64,000 bases of DNA from Henckelia pumila (GCF_033568475.1 NC_133123.1:192420821-192484820), one strand, 5' to 3'. Positions 34,850-47,457 are shown, counted from the first letter of the stretch. Translations and numbers: made by a program. The notes: generated by a model not told the origin, from the letters alone.

Positions 34850-36271
34850 TGTAATAGCCCGGTTCCCTTTTAAAAGATTAAGTGATTTTAAAAATGTTAT
34901 AAAATGACATATAATTTTAAAAGTGTCAAAACATGTTTAAGGGTTCCTTATTTGGTTAAAATAAGTGGAAAATCAGATCCGGAACGTCCAAAAATGGTAG
35001 GGTAGGTCCCGGGGGTCCAAAAATGATTTCGGAAGGACCAAAACAGTTCGGAGCATAGGGACCAGTTCGGGCCCTCCGAACTCAGCAGAGCCCAGGTGTC
35101 TAAACGGCTCGGACAAGTGGCAGTTCGGACCGTCCGACCCAGTTTGGACCGTCCGAACTCCGCCTATAAATAGGCCCTCCGAATTTCAGAATTTTCACAC
35201 CAATTCAAGTATTCTCTCTTGGTCTTTAGTGCATTCTAGGGTTTTGGGGTGTTTACAGCCTTCCTAGGTTTGGTCCGGAGGTTGGCCAGGTGCTCCGGAG
35301 TTGCAGTGGAGCGGTGCCCAAGTTTTGGGGCAGTCGTCATCAGTGGGCTGACGATGGACGCAGGTATAGCTCTGGCTCCTTATAGTAAATAGGAGTATGC
35401 TATAGTCTAGTTAAGGCTTTTAGAATAAAGTGATAATGCATGAGTACTTTGCATTGTAGTGTGGACTGTAGGCTTGGACTTTAGAGCTGGTATAGCTTGC
35501 CTAGTAGAACTAAGGTACGTAAGTACAGACTGAGATAGCCAGCTGAATATACATGTTTATGTGTTGCATTATTTTGTGTTGCATTATTATCTGTCATGAT
35601 ATGCATGATTTATTGTTCATGATTTGTATGCGGCATTTGCATACCATGTTGATCCTGTTATCCTTTTGAGATAGCCAGTTGTTCTAGGGTCGCTTAGCCC
35701 TAGGGTTGTTGTTATTATACGGTCGGGTACCGTGTGACACCCACTGGACCGACGGGGCAGCATGTGCGGTTTTACCCAGGACGGTGATAGTCCAAGATCG
35801 GGTTCAGTATGTGTGGCACCCACTGGATCTTCGGAGCAGCGTGCACATATTAGAAGCGCATGTGTACTGAGCATGATTTTACAGAATTGATCCCAGTTTA
35901 CCCAGAGCATTCATAGTTCATGTTGCATGTATCATATAGACATGTATATTCAATACTTTACGTACTGGGCGTTAGCGCTCACGTCCATGCTTTTATCTCG
36001 GACACCCCATTCGACGGGGCAGGTTTGCAGGTGGATCAGGAGCGAGAGATGTAGTTGTTTAGTGACCAGGGCTTGGTAGCAGGAGTCTTCAGAAGAGTTT
36101 AAGATTAAGATTTTAACTGATATTTATTCGATTTGGTTGTATTTTAGATTTAATTATCTTGGGGTTGTATATCTTTTATAGTTTCCGTTGTTAATTCTGA
36201 TGATTTATTATTTCAGTTAAATGCATGTTTAAGCTTCTGATTAGTAGGTGATCACGGTGCGGGTCACTACA
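34850..36271 (+). repeat. 5' LTR of a plus-strand gypsy element
   Basis: TGTAATAGCC...GGGTCACTACA, 1,422 bp. It is followed 4 bases later by the Met-type primer-binding site. It belongs to the same superfamily of LTRs as 10097-11557 but is clearly diverged. A TATA box (TATAAATAG) lies at 35164-35172, preceded by GTTCGGAC...GTCCGAAC inverted repeats at 35122-35160. The left junction cuts the gypsy integrase. I could not identify a matching duplication on the right. Confidence 0.85.
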
Positions 36272-36593
36272 TTTATGGTATCAGAGCATGCATAGTAATC
36301 TTGGGATCTAGATTGTTGGAATTGGGTTTAACATTTTGACCATCGTATAGATGGCGGGACTTGGTGACGAAAGTAGCCATAGTAGAGTGGGTGGATGCTG
36401 GGGTGATCAGGACGATCTAGAGCATCGTTGGGTTGTCATCACCATCGCCATGATGATTGTAGGTGTTTTAGTATGATAGATATTTGCATAACCAGGGGTT
36501 AGAGTGGTGCTAGTTTTCAGATGATCATTTCTAGGCTTTTTCCTTTGATTCAAAAAGTCAGTGGTTTGATATAGTGCCAGATTTGAATTTTTT
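36272..36593 (+). pseudogene. Primer-binding site, leader and remnant gag start of the gypsy element
   Basis: TGGTATCAGAGCATG (36276-36290) is the initiator-Met primer-binding site. An ATG at 36351 opens a short frame starting MAGLGDESSHSR that stops after about 42 codons. The sequence then ends abruptly at the reverse-oriented LTR at 36594, so nearly the whole body is missing. Confidence 0.65.
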
Positions 36594-38092
36594 TGCAGTG
36601 ACCCGCGCCGTGATCACCTACTAATCAGAACTTAAGAATGTAATTAATCAATAAAATAATCTTAATCAGAGTAACTGCGGAATCTTAAAATAATATAATA
36701 CCAGGTAGGAAAAACCTAGTGGTCAACCCTGCTATCCAGCCTTGGTCACCAACTAGCCTGCCTGTCCCCGGGAGAACTACCTGCAGCTGCCCCATGGAAT
36801 AGGGCATCCGGCCAACAGAAAATAACCGAAAGTGAGCCTAACTTGCTCAGTACGAGAGTATGAGTATACACTATTATATGCGCATGAATGCAAATGAATT
36901 GGGTACCAAGACTCTCAGGTCAAGAAACAAGCTCAAAGACCAGGCCCAAGGTATATAGCACGCTGCGCCGTCGCATCAGGAGGTGGCTCATATACCCAGT
37001 GGATAATAGGACCTGATACTAGTACATGTGTCCAACCATAAAGGTGACCTGACACAAGACTTACGTATCCAACCATCCACAAACTCGTAGGGTGAGCGCC
37101 CTACTACAGGATACCTCTAAGATAAAGGCTCAATATGCTCATTTATGCAACATACAGTCATGACATGCTGTATATAAAGGCATGTAAAACATGCAATCAC
37201 ATAATCCATGCAAACACATAATACATGCATATTCAATCTGGATATCTCGAATAATACTTCCGTACCTTACTAAGGCAGATCCTAGATGCTTCCTCTCTAG
37301 GTCCAAGCCTACCATGCAGCACTACAACATAAATAATCATGCATTACCTAGCATGCCAAACATCACCTACTAGGCTCTAAAAGCCTTAAATAAACTATAG
37401 CCTACTCCCTATTTACTACAGGGAACCAAAGACATACCTTCGTCCGTCGTCAGCCCACTGATGACGCATGCCCCAGAGCCTGGGCATAGCCTAGCTACAA
37501 CCCCTAGACGCCTCGCCAGAGCTCCGCCGCCTGGCTGCTACTGCGGACACTGTCCTCTATAAAAAATACTATTTTCAACTCCAACTCTTAAAGAAAGAGT
37601 CCCGAAGCCCTTAAAATAGAGCCATTACCGGGAGAGGAGAGGAATTTTGGCATTCAAAATGAGAGCCTCGGACCCCTTTTTATAGGCCTGGGTTCGGACA
37701 GTCCGAACTGGGTTCAGAGGCTCCGAACCGGGCATGATTCCCACGTGTAGAGTGCATTTTTTATACCTCAATCTGGCGGGAGTTCGGACGGTCCGAACTG
37801 GGTTCGGAGGGTCCGAACTTCCACTTTTCCGAGCCACTTTTGACACATGGACTGTGCTGAGTTCGGAGGGCCCGAAGTAGTCCGTGTGCTCCGAACTGTT
37901 TTGGTCTTTCCGAAGTCATTTTTGGACCCCCGGGACCTACCCCACCATTTTCGAATGTTTCGGATCTGATTTTCCAATTATTTTTACAAAATAAGGACTC
38001 CTTAAACATGTTTTGACACTTTTAAAATTATATGTCATTTTCTAACATGTTTAAAATCACTTAATCTTGTAAAATGGAACCGGGCTACTACA
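36594..38092 (-). repeat. 3' LTR of a minus-strand gypsy element
   Basis: On the plus strand the block reads TGCAGTGACC...GGGCTACTACA. The C at the third base is a change from TGTAGTGACC in the related copy. It is a reverse copy of the 10097-11557 family, 1,499 bp. On the minus strand it directly follows the purine tract AAGTAGGGGGAGAAA (38107-38093). The TATA box lies near 37680 (minus), with palindromic GTTCGGAC...GTCCGAAC units upstream (37690-37870). Confidence 0.9.
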
Positions 38093-38229
38093 TTTCTCCC
38101 CCTACTTAAGATAGTTCGTCCTCGAACAATCTTAAGAACTGAATGCAGTAAAATACTGAATAAACATTTTTTATTCAAACTGATTCATTTTACAAGTTAC
38201 AATCTGAAAATACGACAATTCGAAATAAC
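38093..38229 (-). other. Polypurine tract and 3' untranslated sequence
   Basis: The minus-strand purine run at 38107-38093 borders the 3' LTR. The rest is short untranslated sequence after pol. Confidence 0.8.
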
Positions 38230-39440
38230 TCTGGATAATCTGTACGCATACGACTCTCAAGTTACCAAGTGGCCTCCTCAGTGCCTCGGTGTTGCCACTG
38301 AACTAGAACAAGAGGAATGGTTTGTTGCGTAACACCTTATCCTTATGACTTATGATACGCAAAGGTTTCTCCACGTAGGTCAAATCCGATTCCAACTGTT
38401 CCTCAAACGGCTGTAAGATGTGAGACTCATCTGAAACATGGAACACGTCATGGATACTTGACAAATATGGTGGTAACGCCAATCTGTAAGACAGATCTCC
38501 AACACTCTCCAGAATCTCGAATGGACCAATGTACTTAGGAGATAGTTTACCCTTGAGACCGAATCTCAAAATCCTGTGAAATGGTGAGACTTTCAGGAAT
38601 AATTTCTCACCCTCCTCAAACTGTAAAGGTTTGTGCTTGACATTCGCATAGCTAGCCTGTCGATCCTGCGCAACCTCAATTCTCTTCTTGATTTGCCCAA
38701 TAATATCAACAATATGTTGGACTAACTCTAGTTCCTCTATCTGTCGCTCCCCCACTTCTTCCCAGAACAGTGGAGTACAACAACGTCGCCCGTACAACGC
38801 CTCAAACGGAGCCATCCCAATACTGCGATGGTAACTGTTGTTGTACGTGAATTCAATCAATGGAAACTGATCTTGCCATGCTGGACCAAAATCCACAGAA
38901 CATGCTCGCAACATGTCTTCAAGAGTACGGATCGTGCGCTCTGACTGTCCCAGTCTCTGGGTGATATGTTGTACTCAAACTAAGAGTAGTACCCATAGCG
39001 CGCTGAAGACTCCCCCAAAACCTGAAAGTAAACCTGAGGCCTCGATCACTGACAATGCTCACAGGCACTCCGTGCAACAGAATAATATCCTGAATGTACA
39101 ACCGTGTCATCCTGTCAAAATTGTAGCCCCGATTATAAGGAATGAAATGTGTTGACTTGGTGAGTTGGTCCACCACAACCCAAATAGCATCACAATTCCT
39201 CGAGCTCACCGGTAAATGGGTCACGAAATCCATCATGATCAACTCTCATTTCCACTCGCGAATGGATAAACTGTAAAGCAATCCTCTAGGTCGTCGGTGT
39301 TCTGCCTTGACCTACTGATACACCAAACATCTAAAAACATACTGATACAAATTTTTCTTCATTCCTTTCCAGTGGAAAGAACCTCGGACGCAAATCTTTG
39401 AATACCAAAAAAATTCTCATACTTTATTACTAACACTTGT
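38230..39440 (-). pseudogene. Decayed gypsy integrase and chromodomain-like tail
   Basis: From the right: a degraded zinc region (FKDLRPRFFP-like, 39400-39300), MDFVTHLPVSSRNCDAIWVV and VDQLTKSTHFIPYN (39230-39130), SIVSDRGLRFTFRFWGSLQ (the second catalytic Asp sits in SDRG), a frameshift near 38917 in the DGQ region, EFTYNNSYHRSIGMAPFEAL, VSPFHRILRFGLKGKLSPKY (38580), IHDVFHVS (38440) and, after another shift, WQHRGTEEATW (about 38290-38260). It belongs to the LTR at 36594-38092. Gag and reverse transcriptase are missing or too decayed to see. Confidence 0.87.
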
Positions 39441-41040
39441 CATAACACCTGTGACAACGTCGTTGTTCACAATTCTTAATTTCCTGAACCTCTCGGGTTC
39501 TCTTCTTGGAAATATCAATACAAATATTCTTATTGACTCAAAATTCAATCAGTACAATATCTAGTACTAATATAATGACATCTATCTCATAACTTGAGAT
39601 AACATCTGAAAATAAGAATACTGATTATCTTGCCACGGATAACAATTCCTTGCTGAATTCAGACTTACGTTATTAGATGAACAAAATCGTTTCATCATTC
39701 TTTGGCAAAGACCTTAAACCAAAACAATCTAGCTAACCCCTGATTCAATCTCATTGAATCAGACTTATAAATGACCTAAGGCATCCAATAGACATCCCGA
39801 AAAATTGGTGATAATAATCCCGCTGGATCTGATAACCTTAGATCTCAGCTGCTATCATTTTTCCATGTCTAAATACTTGATGTTATCATGTTAGTATTCA
39901 TTAAAATTCAAATGCTTGCTAGATCAATTCTGACACTGAAGTCCGAGAATTACTGCAAATCATTCCTGAGAACTGAATATCTGAGTACTATACACATCTT
40001 ATTAGTCTACCAAAAAGTGAACAATTACAATCGTTCTTTATGCAAAAGAATATATAACTCCCCCATCACGGGGTTATAACATCTTTATCTACCTCAGACA
40101 AATAGTTGCAAATAGTTATTGGGCACCAAACTTGCACCAATTTAACTAACCATTTCAAAACATACATGAACACCTAAATGCTCAACTTTCACTATCCAAG
40201 TGAATTCTCATACTGACGAATCCATGTTGTAACTTAACAGGCTCATGACATCTGTCAATAGAATCGAGTATATTTTCAAGGTTATCAAACTGACACCAAA
40301 TTATATTTTAACGTAACTATTGCAATGATCTCTAGACTGAGTAAATTTTTCATCCCCTTCTGAAGTACAAAAGACTTCCAGAATATCAATGGAAATATAC
40401 TCTCCCATGTCTATCGTTGATCACAGTTCACGTCTCCCAGTATAAGTCATCACAGTGTCCTGATAAAATTCTTCTTTGCTTGACAATCCATCAATCGAAT
40501 TTCAATTCTTACAGGAAAACTTACCTAAGTAAACTCATCACTTAGACCTTCCTGTTCATCTCGTAATCAAGATCCTGATCACTAATATACCTCTGATAAG
40601 ATCAGACAATAATGGTAAAACCTCCTGGTTCTTCCCCAGTATCACGTGCGAGAACTACCCGTCCAGAATATTCACTTGTCAAGGAATCCTTTCCAAGATT
40701 ATTCTGTCCACGGAAACCAAAGTCTGTATCTCTGATGAAGTCAGACGATAACTCAAATCCCTTGGAACTAATCCAGTACCAAGTATAATTTTATAAGACT
40801 TAAATAAATCCTGAATATTCTTCTGATAGTTATACCTATTGTTATGACTGTACATACAACGAGACTGAGGTAAGTCTTCCTATAATGCCAAACTGAAACA
40901 AAAGAATCCTTCCAGAATACACCGGCATAAGGTCGCACTTACTATACCATCTCGAAACCCGACAGTCAAGAGCACCCTGTCATAACTTGATATGCAGTGT
41001 ACAATATATAACACACTATTTATTGGCATATTTTTTCCCC
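39441..41040 (-). other. Decayed sequence, unassigned
   Basis: About 1.6 kb with no open frame of note and a base composition like the neighbouring gypsy remnants. It follows the degraded integrase start on the minus strand and may be the rest of that element beyond recognition. I see no motif to prove it. Confidence 0.35.
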
Positions 41041-41954
41041 TGAACTTAGGTCATGAGGCACAAGCTAAGAGATACACGCTTAAAACCCAATTTTGAGGAG
41101 ACTTGAGAAATTTTTTTGATGCTCATCAGTAAAAAAAATTATATTAGATTTTTCGTGCGTGAATGCTTCGGAACATTATTAATTAACATATATAGACCCA
41201 AAAGAAAAATATATATATTTCTTCAACTTAAAGTTAAGTATAGAAATATCTGCAATCAACTAGTGAATCAACGCACTACGTTATTGATCGAGAGAACAAT
41301 TAATTGCTTAACACCTCGAGTATTATACGTGCAAACTTAATCAAGATTTGGGCACCCAAAAGGGCATGATGAATACTAACTGATTAAGTCATTACTTTGA
41401 AGATCTTAGCCTTATTATTTGATCAATTTACATATATTTTGATAATATATATAATTATTTTTTATATTTGTCGTTTTGAAGGAACCCTCAAAACGGGGGA
41501 AAAAAAATGAATACACCATATTATCTTTCGAAACCCTTTTTTTTGAACCTTCATTTGATTTTTGTCTGCTATACCATCAAAATTAAATCTTATTACTCCA
41601 TATTTCTCTTCTTCTTTTTTTTTTTTTTATTTATTTTGCAATTCGGCTCTTTCACCATAAAAGTATTTATATGATGACATTGAATATATCGACGTCACCT
41701 CGGGATCACATAAAAAAATACTAATTAAATATTTCATAAAAATAAAGAAAGTGGATTACGATCGCAATTTTATAATGAAAGACCAAAATCAGACAATAAC
41801 AAATATAAAAAACCTACTACAATTTTCCCAGTTTTTATTTCTCTTGTTTCAGATAAGTTGTGAATAGGAAATTATTTTACAGTAAAAGAAGTTGGGACGA
41901 AGTTGTTAATACGTGTGTCCAAATCTGACATAAAATATGGATTTTTTTTTGGCA
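41041..41954. other. AT-rich intergenic sequence
   Basis: Poly-A and poly-T runs, no coding signal and no repeat I can define. Confidence 0.5.
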
Positions 41955-42122
41955 AAAACTTCTATAAGACGGTCTCAAGGGTCATATTTATGAGACGGAT
42001 CTTTTATATGGGTTATCCATTAAAAAGTATTACAATTTATGTAAAAAGTATTACTTATTATTATAAATATGGATATAATTGACCCATTTCACGGATGAGA
42101 CCGTCTCATAAGAGTGTTACTC
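41955..42122. mobile_element. MITE with GAGACGGTCTCA-type terminal repeats
   Basis: The left end has ACTTCTATAAGACGGTCTCA and the right end, read in reverse, has ACACTCTTATGAGACGGTCTCA. The inverted repeats of about 22 bp enclose about 120 bp of AT-rich DNA. No coding capacity. Boundaries are approximate because no clear duplication was found. Confidence 0.65.
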
Positions 42123-42390
42123 TTTTTTAAAAAAAAAAAAAATCGTGTTTAATTAGGTTTGAATTTGACAAATAGGTTAAGTGTAAATCTAAATTTCACG
42201 ACTCGTCATCACTACACTTATCAAGTTGTCATCACAAAAAAAGGATTGCCAGTGTTCAAATAATTAATTTCAAACATACCAAATTACATGTGGATACATT
42301 TATTCATTTGTCTCGCGTGGTCGTGCATTATTCGATTTTGAGTTTCTCTCTGCTGGCCGGCATGATCATAAATTTTTTCTGCAAGTAAAG

Positions 42391-42482
42391 TAATAAATAG
42401 TTGGGTTTCTTCATTTAAATGTTAGTTATCTTTCGGTAATAAATAGTTGGGTTTCTTCATTTAAATGTTAGTTATCTTTCGG
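42391..42482. repeat. Perfect 46-bp tandem duplication
   Basis: The unit beginning TAATAAATAGTTGGG and ending GTTATCTTTCGG occurs twice in direct succession (42391-42436 and 42437-42482) without a mismatch. Confidence 0.97.
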
Positions 42483-42615
42483 TTCACGAATATTGTCGAG
42501 ACATCAGAAAATAATAAGATGATATTGAAAATTATTGACATGATATTGGACTGGACATTAGGCGAAAATGTACTAAAAAAAAGTGTGACTTACTAACTAA
42601 CTGTAAATTTTCCTA

Positions 42616-42928
42616 GAGAAAAATGCAAATTTGGTTTTGTATATTTGTCACTTTGCGATTTTTGTCTTTTATGTTTTTATATTTCAGTTATAGTCTTGTA
42701 TGCTCCGATTTTTGGCAATTTCGATCATTTTTATTCGAAAATGCTTACGTGGCAATGTACACGTCAGCTCCACATCAGCACTGAATTGGTGCCACGTCAA
42801 CGCCACGTCGGAAAAAGGACTAAAATTACCAAAAAATTAATGATAGCGGACTAAAACTGAAATCTGAAAATATAAATTACTGAAATCGCAAATTGACAAA
42901 CATACAGGACCAAAAAAATAATTTTCTC
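42616..42928. mobile_element. Mutator-type MITE, copy 1 (9-bp TSD)
   Basis: A 313-bp element with long inverted ends (GAGAAAAATGCAAATTTGG... against the reverse of ...CCAAAAAAATAATTTTCTC). It is flanked by ATTTTCCTA and ATTTGCCTA, a 9-bp duplication with one mismatch. It is closely similar over its whole length to the element at 61645-61957. A short open frame inside is not a gene. Confidence 0.88.
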
Positions 42929-43255
42929 ATTTGCCTATTATAAAAGTACCAGAAATGTTAATTTTTTTCCTAACTAAAAGTATACCAACGTAATGAGAGA
43001 GACATCGGGCGATATCATAAAAATTTATTAAATTATGCTGAAAATCGAATTATTTTTTTTAGAAAAAAAATTGAGGATTAAATATATTTAAAAGTAAAAA
43101 TCACTTAAAATCTTCTAAGAATTGGATTGGTTGATACCGAACGAACATATTTACCTATCATAATATAAAAGATTTTATTCGTGAAATAAGATAACAAAAT
43201 ATTTATAATATAGGGATAACAAATTGAAAAAATGTAGATTATATAATTATTTTAA

Positions 43256-43457
43256 GTGCAAATTGCTCAAAAATCCCCAATGCAAACATGTTTTGCTCTG
43301 CACTCCCTAGCCACTTTTTTGTACCACAATTTTTGTTAATTTGTACCACATCTTGTATGGTTTTATACCACATATTGTATTGTTTTGTACCACATTTTAT
43401 GACTAGGGAGTCAAAGCAAAATATATTTGCATTTGGGGATTTTTGAGCAAATTACCC
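43256..43457. mobile_element. Mutator-type MITE, second family (9-bp TSD TTATTTTAA)
   Basis: Inverted ends run CAAATTGCTCAAAAATCCCC on the left and the reverse of GGGGATTTTTGAGCAAATTA on the right. Inner arms CACTCCCTAG and CTAGGGAGTC also pair. TTATTTTAA occurs on both sides (43247-43255 and 43458-43466). Repeated TTGTACCACA-like motifs fill the centre. Non-coding. Confidence 0.88.
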
Positions 43458-43540
43458 TTATTTTAAACTTCAGTTGTTGTAAAGCATGATACAAAGTTTA
43501 CAAACCACTAAAAAAAAGAAAACACGATACAAACAGCATG

Positions 43541-43564
43541 CACACACACACACACACACACACA
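43541..43564. repeat. (CA)12 microsatellite
   Basis: Twelve uninterrupted CA units directly left of the LTR at 43568. Confidence 0.97.
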
Positions 43565-43567
43565 TAT

Positions 43568-44038
43568 TGATGATGTTGAAATTTTAAATCGGGTTCGGTC
43601 TGGTAGAATGGATCCACCAACTCATGAAGCAGGTCGGGTCGGGTCGGGTACCACCGGACTCTGCACAAACAAAAACTAGGTCAGGGGGCGCCGAAAGTGT
43701 TTTCGGCGTGAACCCTCCGATGCCTAAATCAGTGTTTTGAAGGCATTGGGTATGATGAATGCGAAAACTGACAGATATGAGTGCGTGAATGTAAAGTGAG
43801 AGTGAATGATGATGAAAAAGACACAAATAAGATGTGTAAAAGAAGTATATGGGAGGCGTATGAAAACGATACAACTTGTCTTAGTAAGGGTTAGAGATCT
43901 CTTATTTATAGGAATAGAGTCTCAGTCTATGTAGAATTATAATATATAACACAACTAGATTTATGCATATTCATGCAATATTATGATATATCTCTAAAAT
44001 ATAAATAAAGATATGATAGAATTTTTATCATATCATCA
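43568..44038 (-). repeat. 3' LTR of the Tat-like non-coding element
   Basis: 471 bp, with over 90% visible similarity to the two halves of the other LTR. It contains TATTTATAGGAATAGAG on the plus strand. An open frame inside is not a gene. Confidence 0.9.
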
Positions 44039-44379
44039 ATACTACCTCCCGGAGATAAGTGACGACGAGTGAAATGAGGAGGAACTTTGAAGTTGTTGAC
44101 TTTATATTTTAGAGCATGTAAGACCATATTCTGTTTGACTGCATTTTTCTTTGAGTGTTCGCGATGGAGTGAACTTCTATGGTGCCGAGATGGTCGAACT
44201 TGTGATTTTTTCCAACTTAATGGACTTATAGTGCCGAGCTGGTCGGGCTTTTTGAATTGACCACGAATTGCGTGAGATGTGCCGAGCTTGGTCGGGATTT
44301 TGAGAACACCACTCACGTGGATTTATGAAGCCGGACCTACCCGATCTTTTTGAGACCACTAATGTGGGTTTTTTATGAC

Positions 44380-45115
44380 ACTGACGTGGGCTTTTGATGC
44401 CACTGATGTGCGCTTTTTTATGCCACTAACGTGGACTTTGTATACCACTGATGTGGGCCACGTGAAGTGGACTTTTAGTGTCAGGCCTGCCTGGGCTTTG
44501 TATACCACTGATGTGGGCCACTGAAGCCACTGATGTGGGCCACTGAAGTAGACTTTGAGTGCCAGACCTGCCTAGGCTTTGTATACCACTGATGTGGGCT
44601 TTGTATACCACTGATGTGGGCCACTGAAGTGGACTTTGAGTGCCAGACATGTCTGGACTTTGTATACCACTGATGTGGGCCACTGACGTGGACTTTGAGT
44701 GCCAGACCTGCCTGGGCTTTGTATACCACTGATGTGCGCCACTGAAGTGGACTTTGAGTGTCAGACCTGCCTGGGCTTTGTATACCACTGATGTGGGCTA
44801 CTGACGTAAGCTTTGAGTGTCAGACATGCCTGGGCTTTGTATACCACTGATGTGGGCCACTGAAGTGGACTTTGAGTGCCAGACCTACCTGGGATTTGTA
44901 TACTACTGATGTGGGCCACTGACGTGGACTTTGAGTGCCAGACCTGCCTGAACTTTTTATACCACTGAAGTGGACTTTGAGTGTCAGACCTGCATGGGCT
45001 TTGTATACCACTGATGTGGGCCACTGATGTGGACTTTGAGTGTCAGACCTGTCTGGGCTTTGTATACCACTGATGTGGGCCTCTGACGTGAACTTTGAGT
45101 GCCAGACCTTCCTGG
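44380..45115. repeat. Tandem array, unit of about 60 bp, roughly 11 copies
   Basis: The recurring core is CTTTGTATACCACTGATGTG followed by GGCCACTGAAGTGGACTTTG and a CAGACCTGCCTGG-like segment. Units vary by duplication and loss of sub-blocks. The several open frames across it translate to repeats only and are not genes. Confidence 0.93.
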
Positions 45116-45140
45116 GCTTTTTGAACTGTTGAACCACAGA

Positions 45141-45420
45141 TTGGGCCTTATTGCTAGATTGCATGCATAATGACGTATAATAGGGTCTTACAGCGAGATT
45201 GCACGCCTGATATGATATAATTGGGTCTTATTGCGAGATTGCACGCCCACTATAATATAATTGGGCCTTACTGTGAGATTTCATGCCCGATGTGATATAA
45301 TTGGGCCTTACAGCGAGATTGCATGCCCGATGTGATATAATTGGGTCTTACAGCGAGATTGCATGCCCGATGTGATATAATTGGACCTTATAGTGAGATT
45401 GCATGTCTGATGTCTCTTTA
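45141..45420. repeat. Tandem array, exact 40-bp period, 7 copies
   Basis: The marker GGGYCTTA recurs at 45143, 45183, 45223, 45263, 45303 and 45343, and in the variant GGACCTTA at 45383. Each is followed by a GCGAGATTGCATGCCCGATG-like segment and TGATATAA. The period is constant at 40 bases while bases drift between copies. Confidence 0.95.
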
Positions 45421-47435
45421 TTTCTCGAGTGGCCGAGTAGGCTTGCCTAGGTTGCCACAAGGTGTCATGTTAAGATGATTGATGGTAAAAGCGACATGGG
45501 CTAAGTCCAAGAAATATTCATGGCCAAATATAATATGTTCCAAGTGCTGCACCAAAAGACGATACCAATGCAGAAAAATCCAAAATAATAATACTTTGAA
45601 TTTCATTATAAAAGACATGCACTTGGAGTTAATCAGCACACAAAATTGTGATCTAGTGCTAAGGTTTGGCAAGAGTATGAGTTAATTATGTTGAAATATA
45701 TTTTTCCTACATAAACTCATCACTAGACAAACATAAATGGATTCATCGGATTTGACATGGGCCAGTCACGTAATGGGTCTATGTGGATCTAGGTATTAAC
45801 CATTGATAACACTAGCCTATATTAGAGTATTTTAGTCCCAGACGCGACTAGAATTATGTTTTATGCTTATTTCAATGCCAATGCAAAAGATTTTGAATGA
45901 ATTAATTCTTTCTGAATTTTAAACAAAATATTTTTATAGTCTACGTAGATGATCAAACAAGAGGAAGAAAACTTGACATAAGTTCGGTTTTGATTGCCCT
46001 GTATAACTAATTAGACATTTAAGAAGATTATCAAGAGAACAATAAGTAGTATCACATAGACTACTCAAGATAGGGTTTAACATTAAGGTAATAAGAAAAA
46101 TATTACTTATTGAACCAATATAATTAGCTGAAATCATAGTTATAATCTGGTAAGCTATTAATTAACGTGCTGCTATTACTACCATCTCCTGGCATAAATC
46201 TCAATTTTCGATTTCTTCAATGAATGATCCCCATAGAAAAAGCCATTTGATCTTGTCATTAATTAAGAGGCAACATAGTCCGTCTTATTCACAATATACA
46301 GAGTAATGTGTTTCATCACAAAGAAATTGTCACCCACATGCACTGGGAATCCCAAATTTTCTGTTGTCATAGGACAACAAATAGCCCATACATTATAACT
46401 TTAAACTCTCAAAAGCACAATTAATTTGTTTAGTTACCGGACAACACCACTACCAAAATAAATAATAGTTTAACCGAACCAACTTTATAATTTGATCCAA
46501 GTCATCCAAAAAGATATCATCAACTGTGACTCTCTTAAAAGGTAATCATAATTTTTTTAAGAGAAGGGGTTGAGAATTGGCCAATTGGTGATGGGTTTTT
46601 AGTAAGTTAGGATTTAGGAATTGAGAATTGAGACTTTCTAGCATCGAATTAAACGAAAAAAAATGTGTAACTCATTCTCTTGCGAATAAGAGTTTCATCC
46701 TTCAAACCTGATTTGGGGATTTTGTACAGAGGCACAACGATCGGATTGCATAGCACGAGACGTGTGCGAGATGACACATTCGTAAAAAGCAGAGGAACAC
46801 GGGCAGCAAAATATAGTTTGTATTACTTGTGTGAGCACACAAGACAGAGACGGCGATGGTCGATAATCCCTTGGTGAAGCATACTCATGGGACAAAGGCT
46901 AAGAACATGTTCCGCGACAGTGAGCGTAACGGTGAAGACGCCACATTGTTACAGAGCGGCGATGAGGGTTCTGTGGAGAAAAGACGCGGATGGAGCATGG
47001 CGGCAGATTCTAAAATAGATGGGACATGGAAGAGGTTTGCGCCGCTTGAATTCGAAGTAAATAGATCTCGTCCCCTCAAAAACCCATAGTCTCCTCTCTT
47101 CCTCTGCAAGCTTGACTATCTTAGAGGATGTCAATGGGAATAGCAGCCAGCCTTTGCCAAGGTTTTAGTAAGGTGCTGGCCGGGCTTGGGTTTGACGCAA
47201 ATTGAAGTGAAAATCTCATAAAGACGGGCTTAATATTTTGTAATTTGGGATTTGTTTTCAGGTTCCACCGAGGTGATGGATTCCGCGATGGTGACTTAGA
47301 GACTTGGCTAATTGCAGGATTTACAACCATGCAACGGAGATGGAAAAAGCGTGAGGCAAGGATGGTGCTCGACCATGAGGATTGGGATTTTTTTTCTTCT
47401 TTTAACCATAGAGAATATATCATGGGAATAGATAT
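45421..47435 (-). other. Non-coding interior of the Tat-like element
   Basis: About 2 kb between the repeat arrays and the primer-binding site. A GC-richer stretch at 46690-47100 has short open frames on both strands (for example 77 codons, plus, 46856-47089), but none has a motif I recognise. Confidence 0.55.
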
Positions 47436-47455
47436 CGTTCCCACAGATGGCGCCA
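47436..47455 (-). other. Primer-binding site of the Tat-like element
   Basis: The minus strand reads TGGCGCCATCTGTGGGAACG, starting two bases after the LTR end. It is of the TGGCGCC type used by Tat/Athila-lineage elements. The exact tRNA needs a comparison with plant tRNA sequences. Confidence 0.75.
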
Positions 47456-47457
47456 AT

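Noticed and set aside
43541..43564. Periodic short repeats (CA, AT) considered as CRISPR-like arrays, along with the 40-bp array at 45141
   Set aside because: The units are contiguous with no unique spacers, and the context is plant retrotransposons.
44426..45164. Long open frames with repeated HISGIQSPG-like peptides
   Set aside because: They are translations of the 60-bp tandem array in several frames and do not suggest a repeat protein.
46856..47089. Open frame of 77 codons in the Tat-like element
   Set aside because: Overlapping open frames occur on the other strand in the same GC-rich patch; no homology could be recognised.
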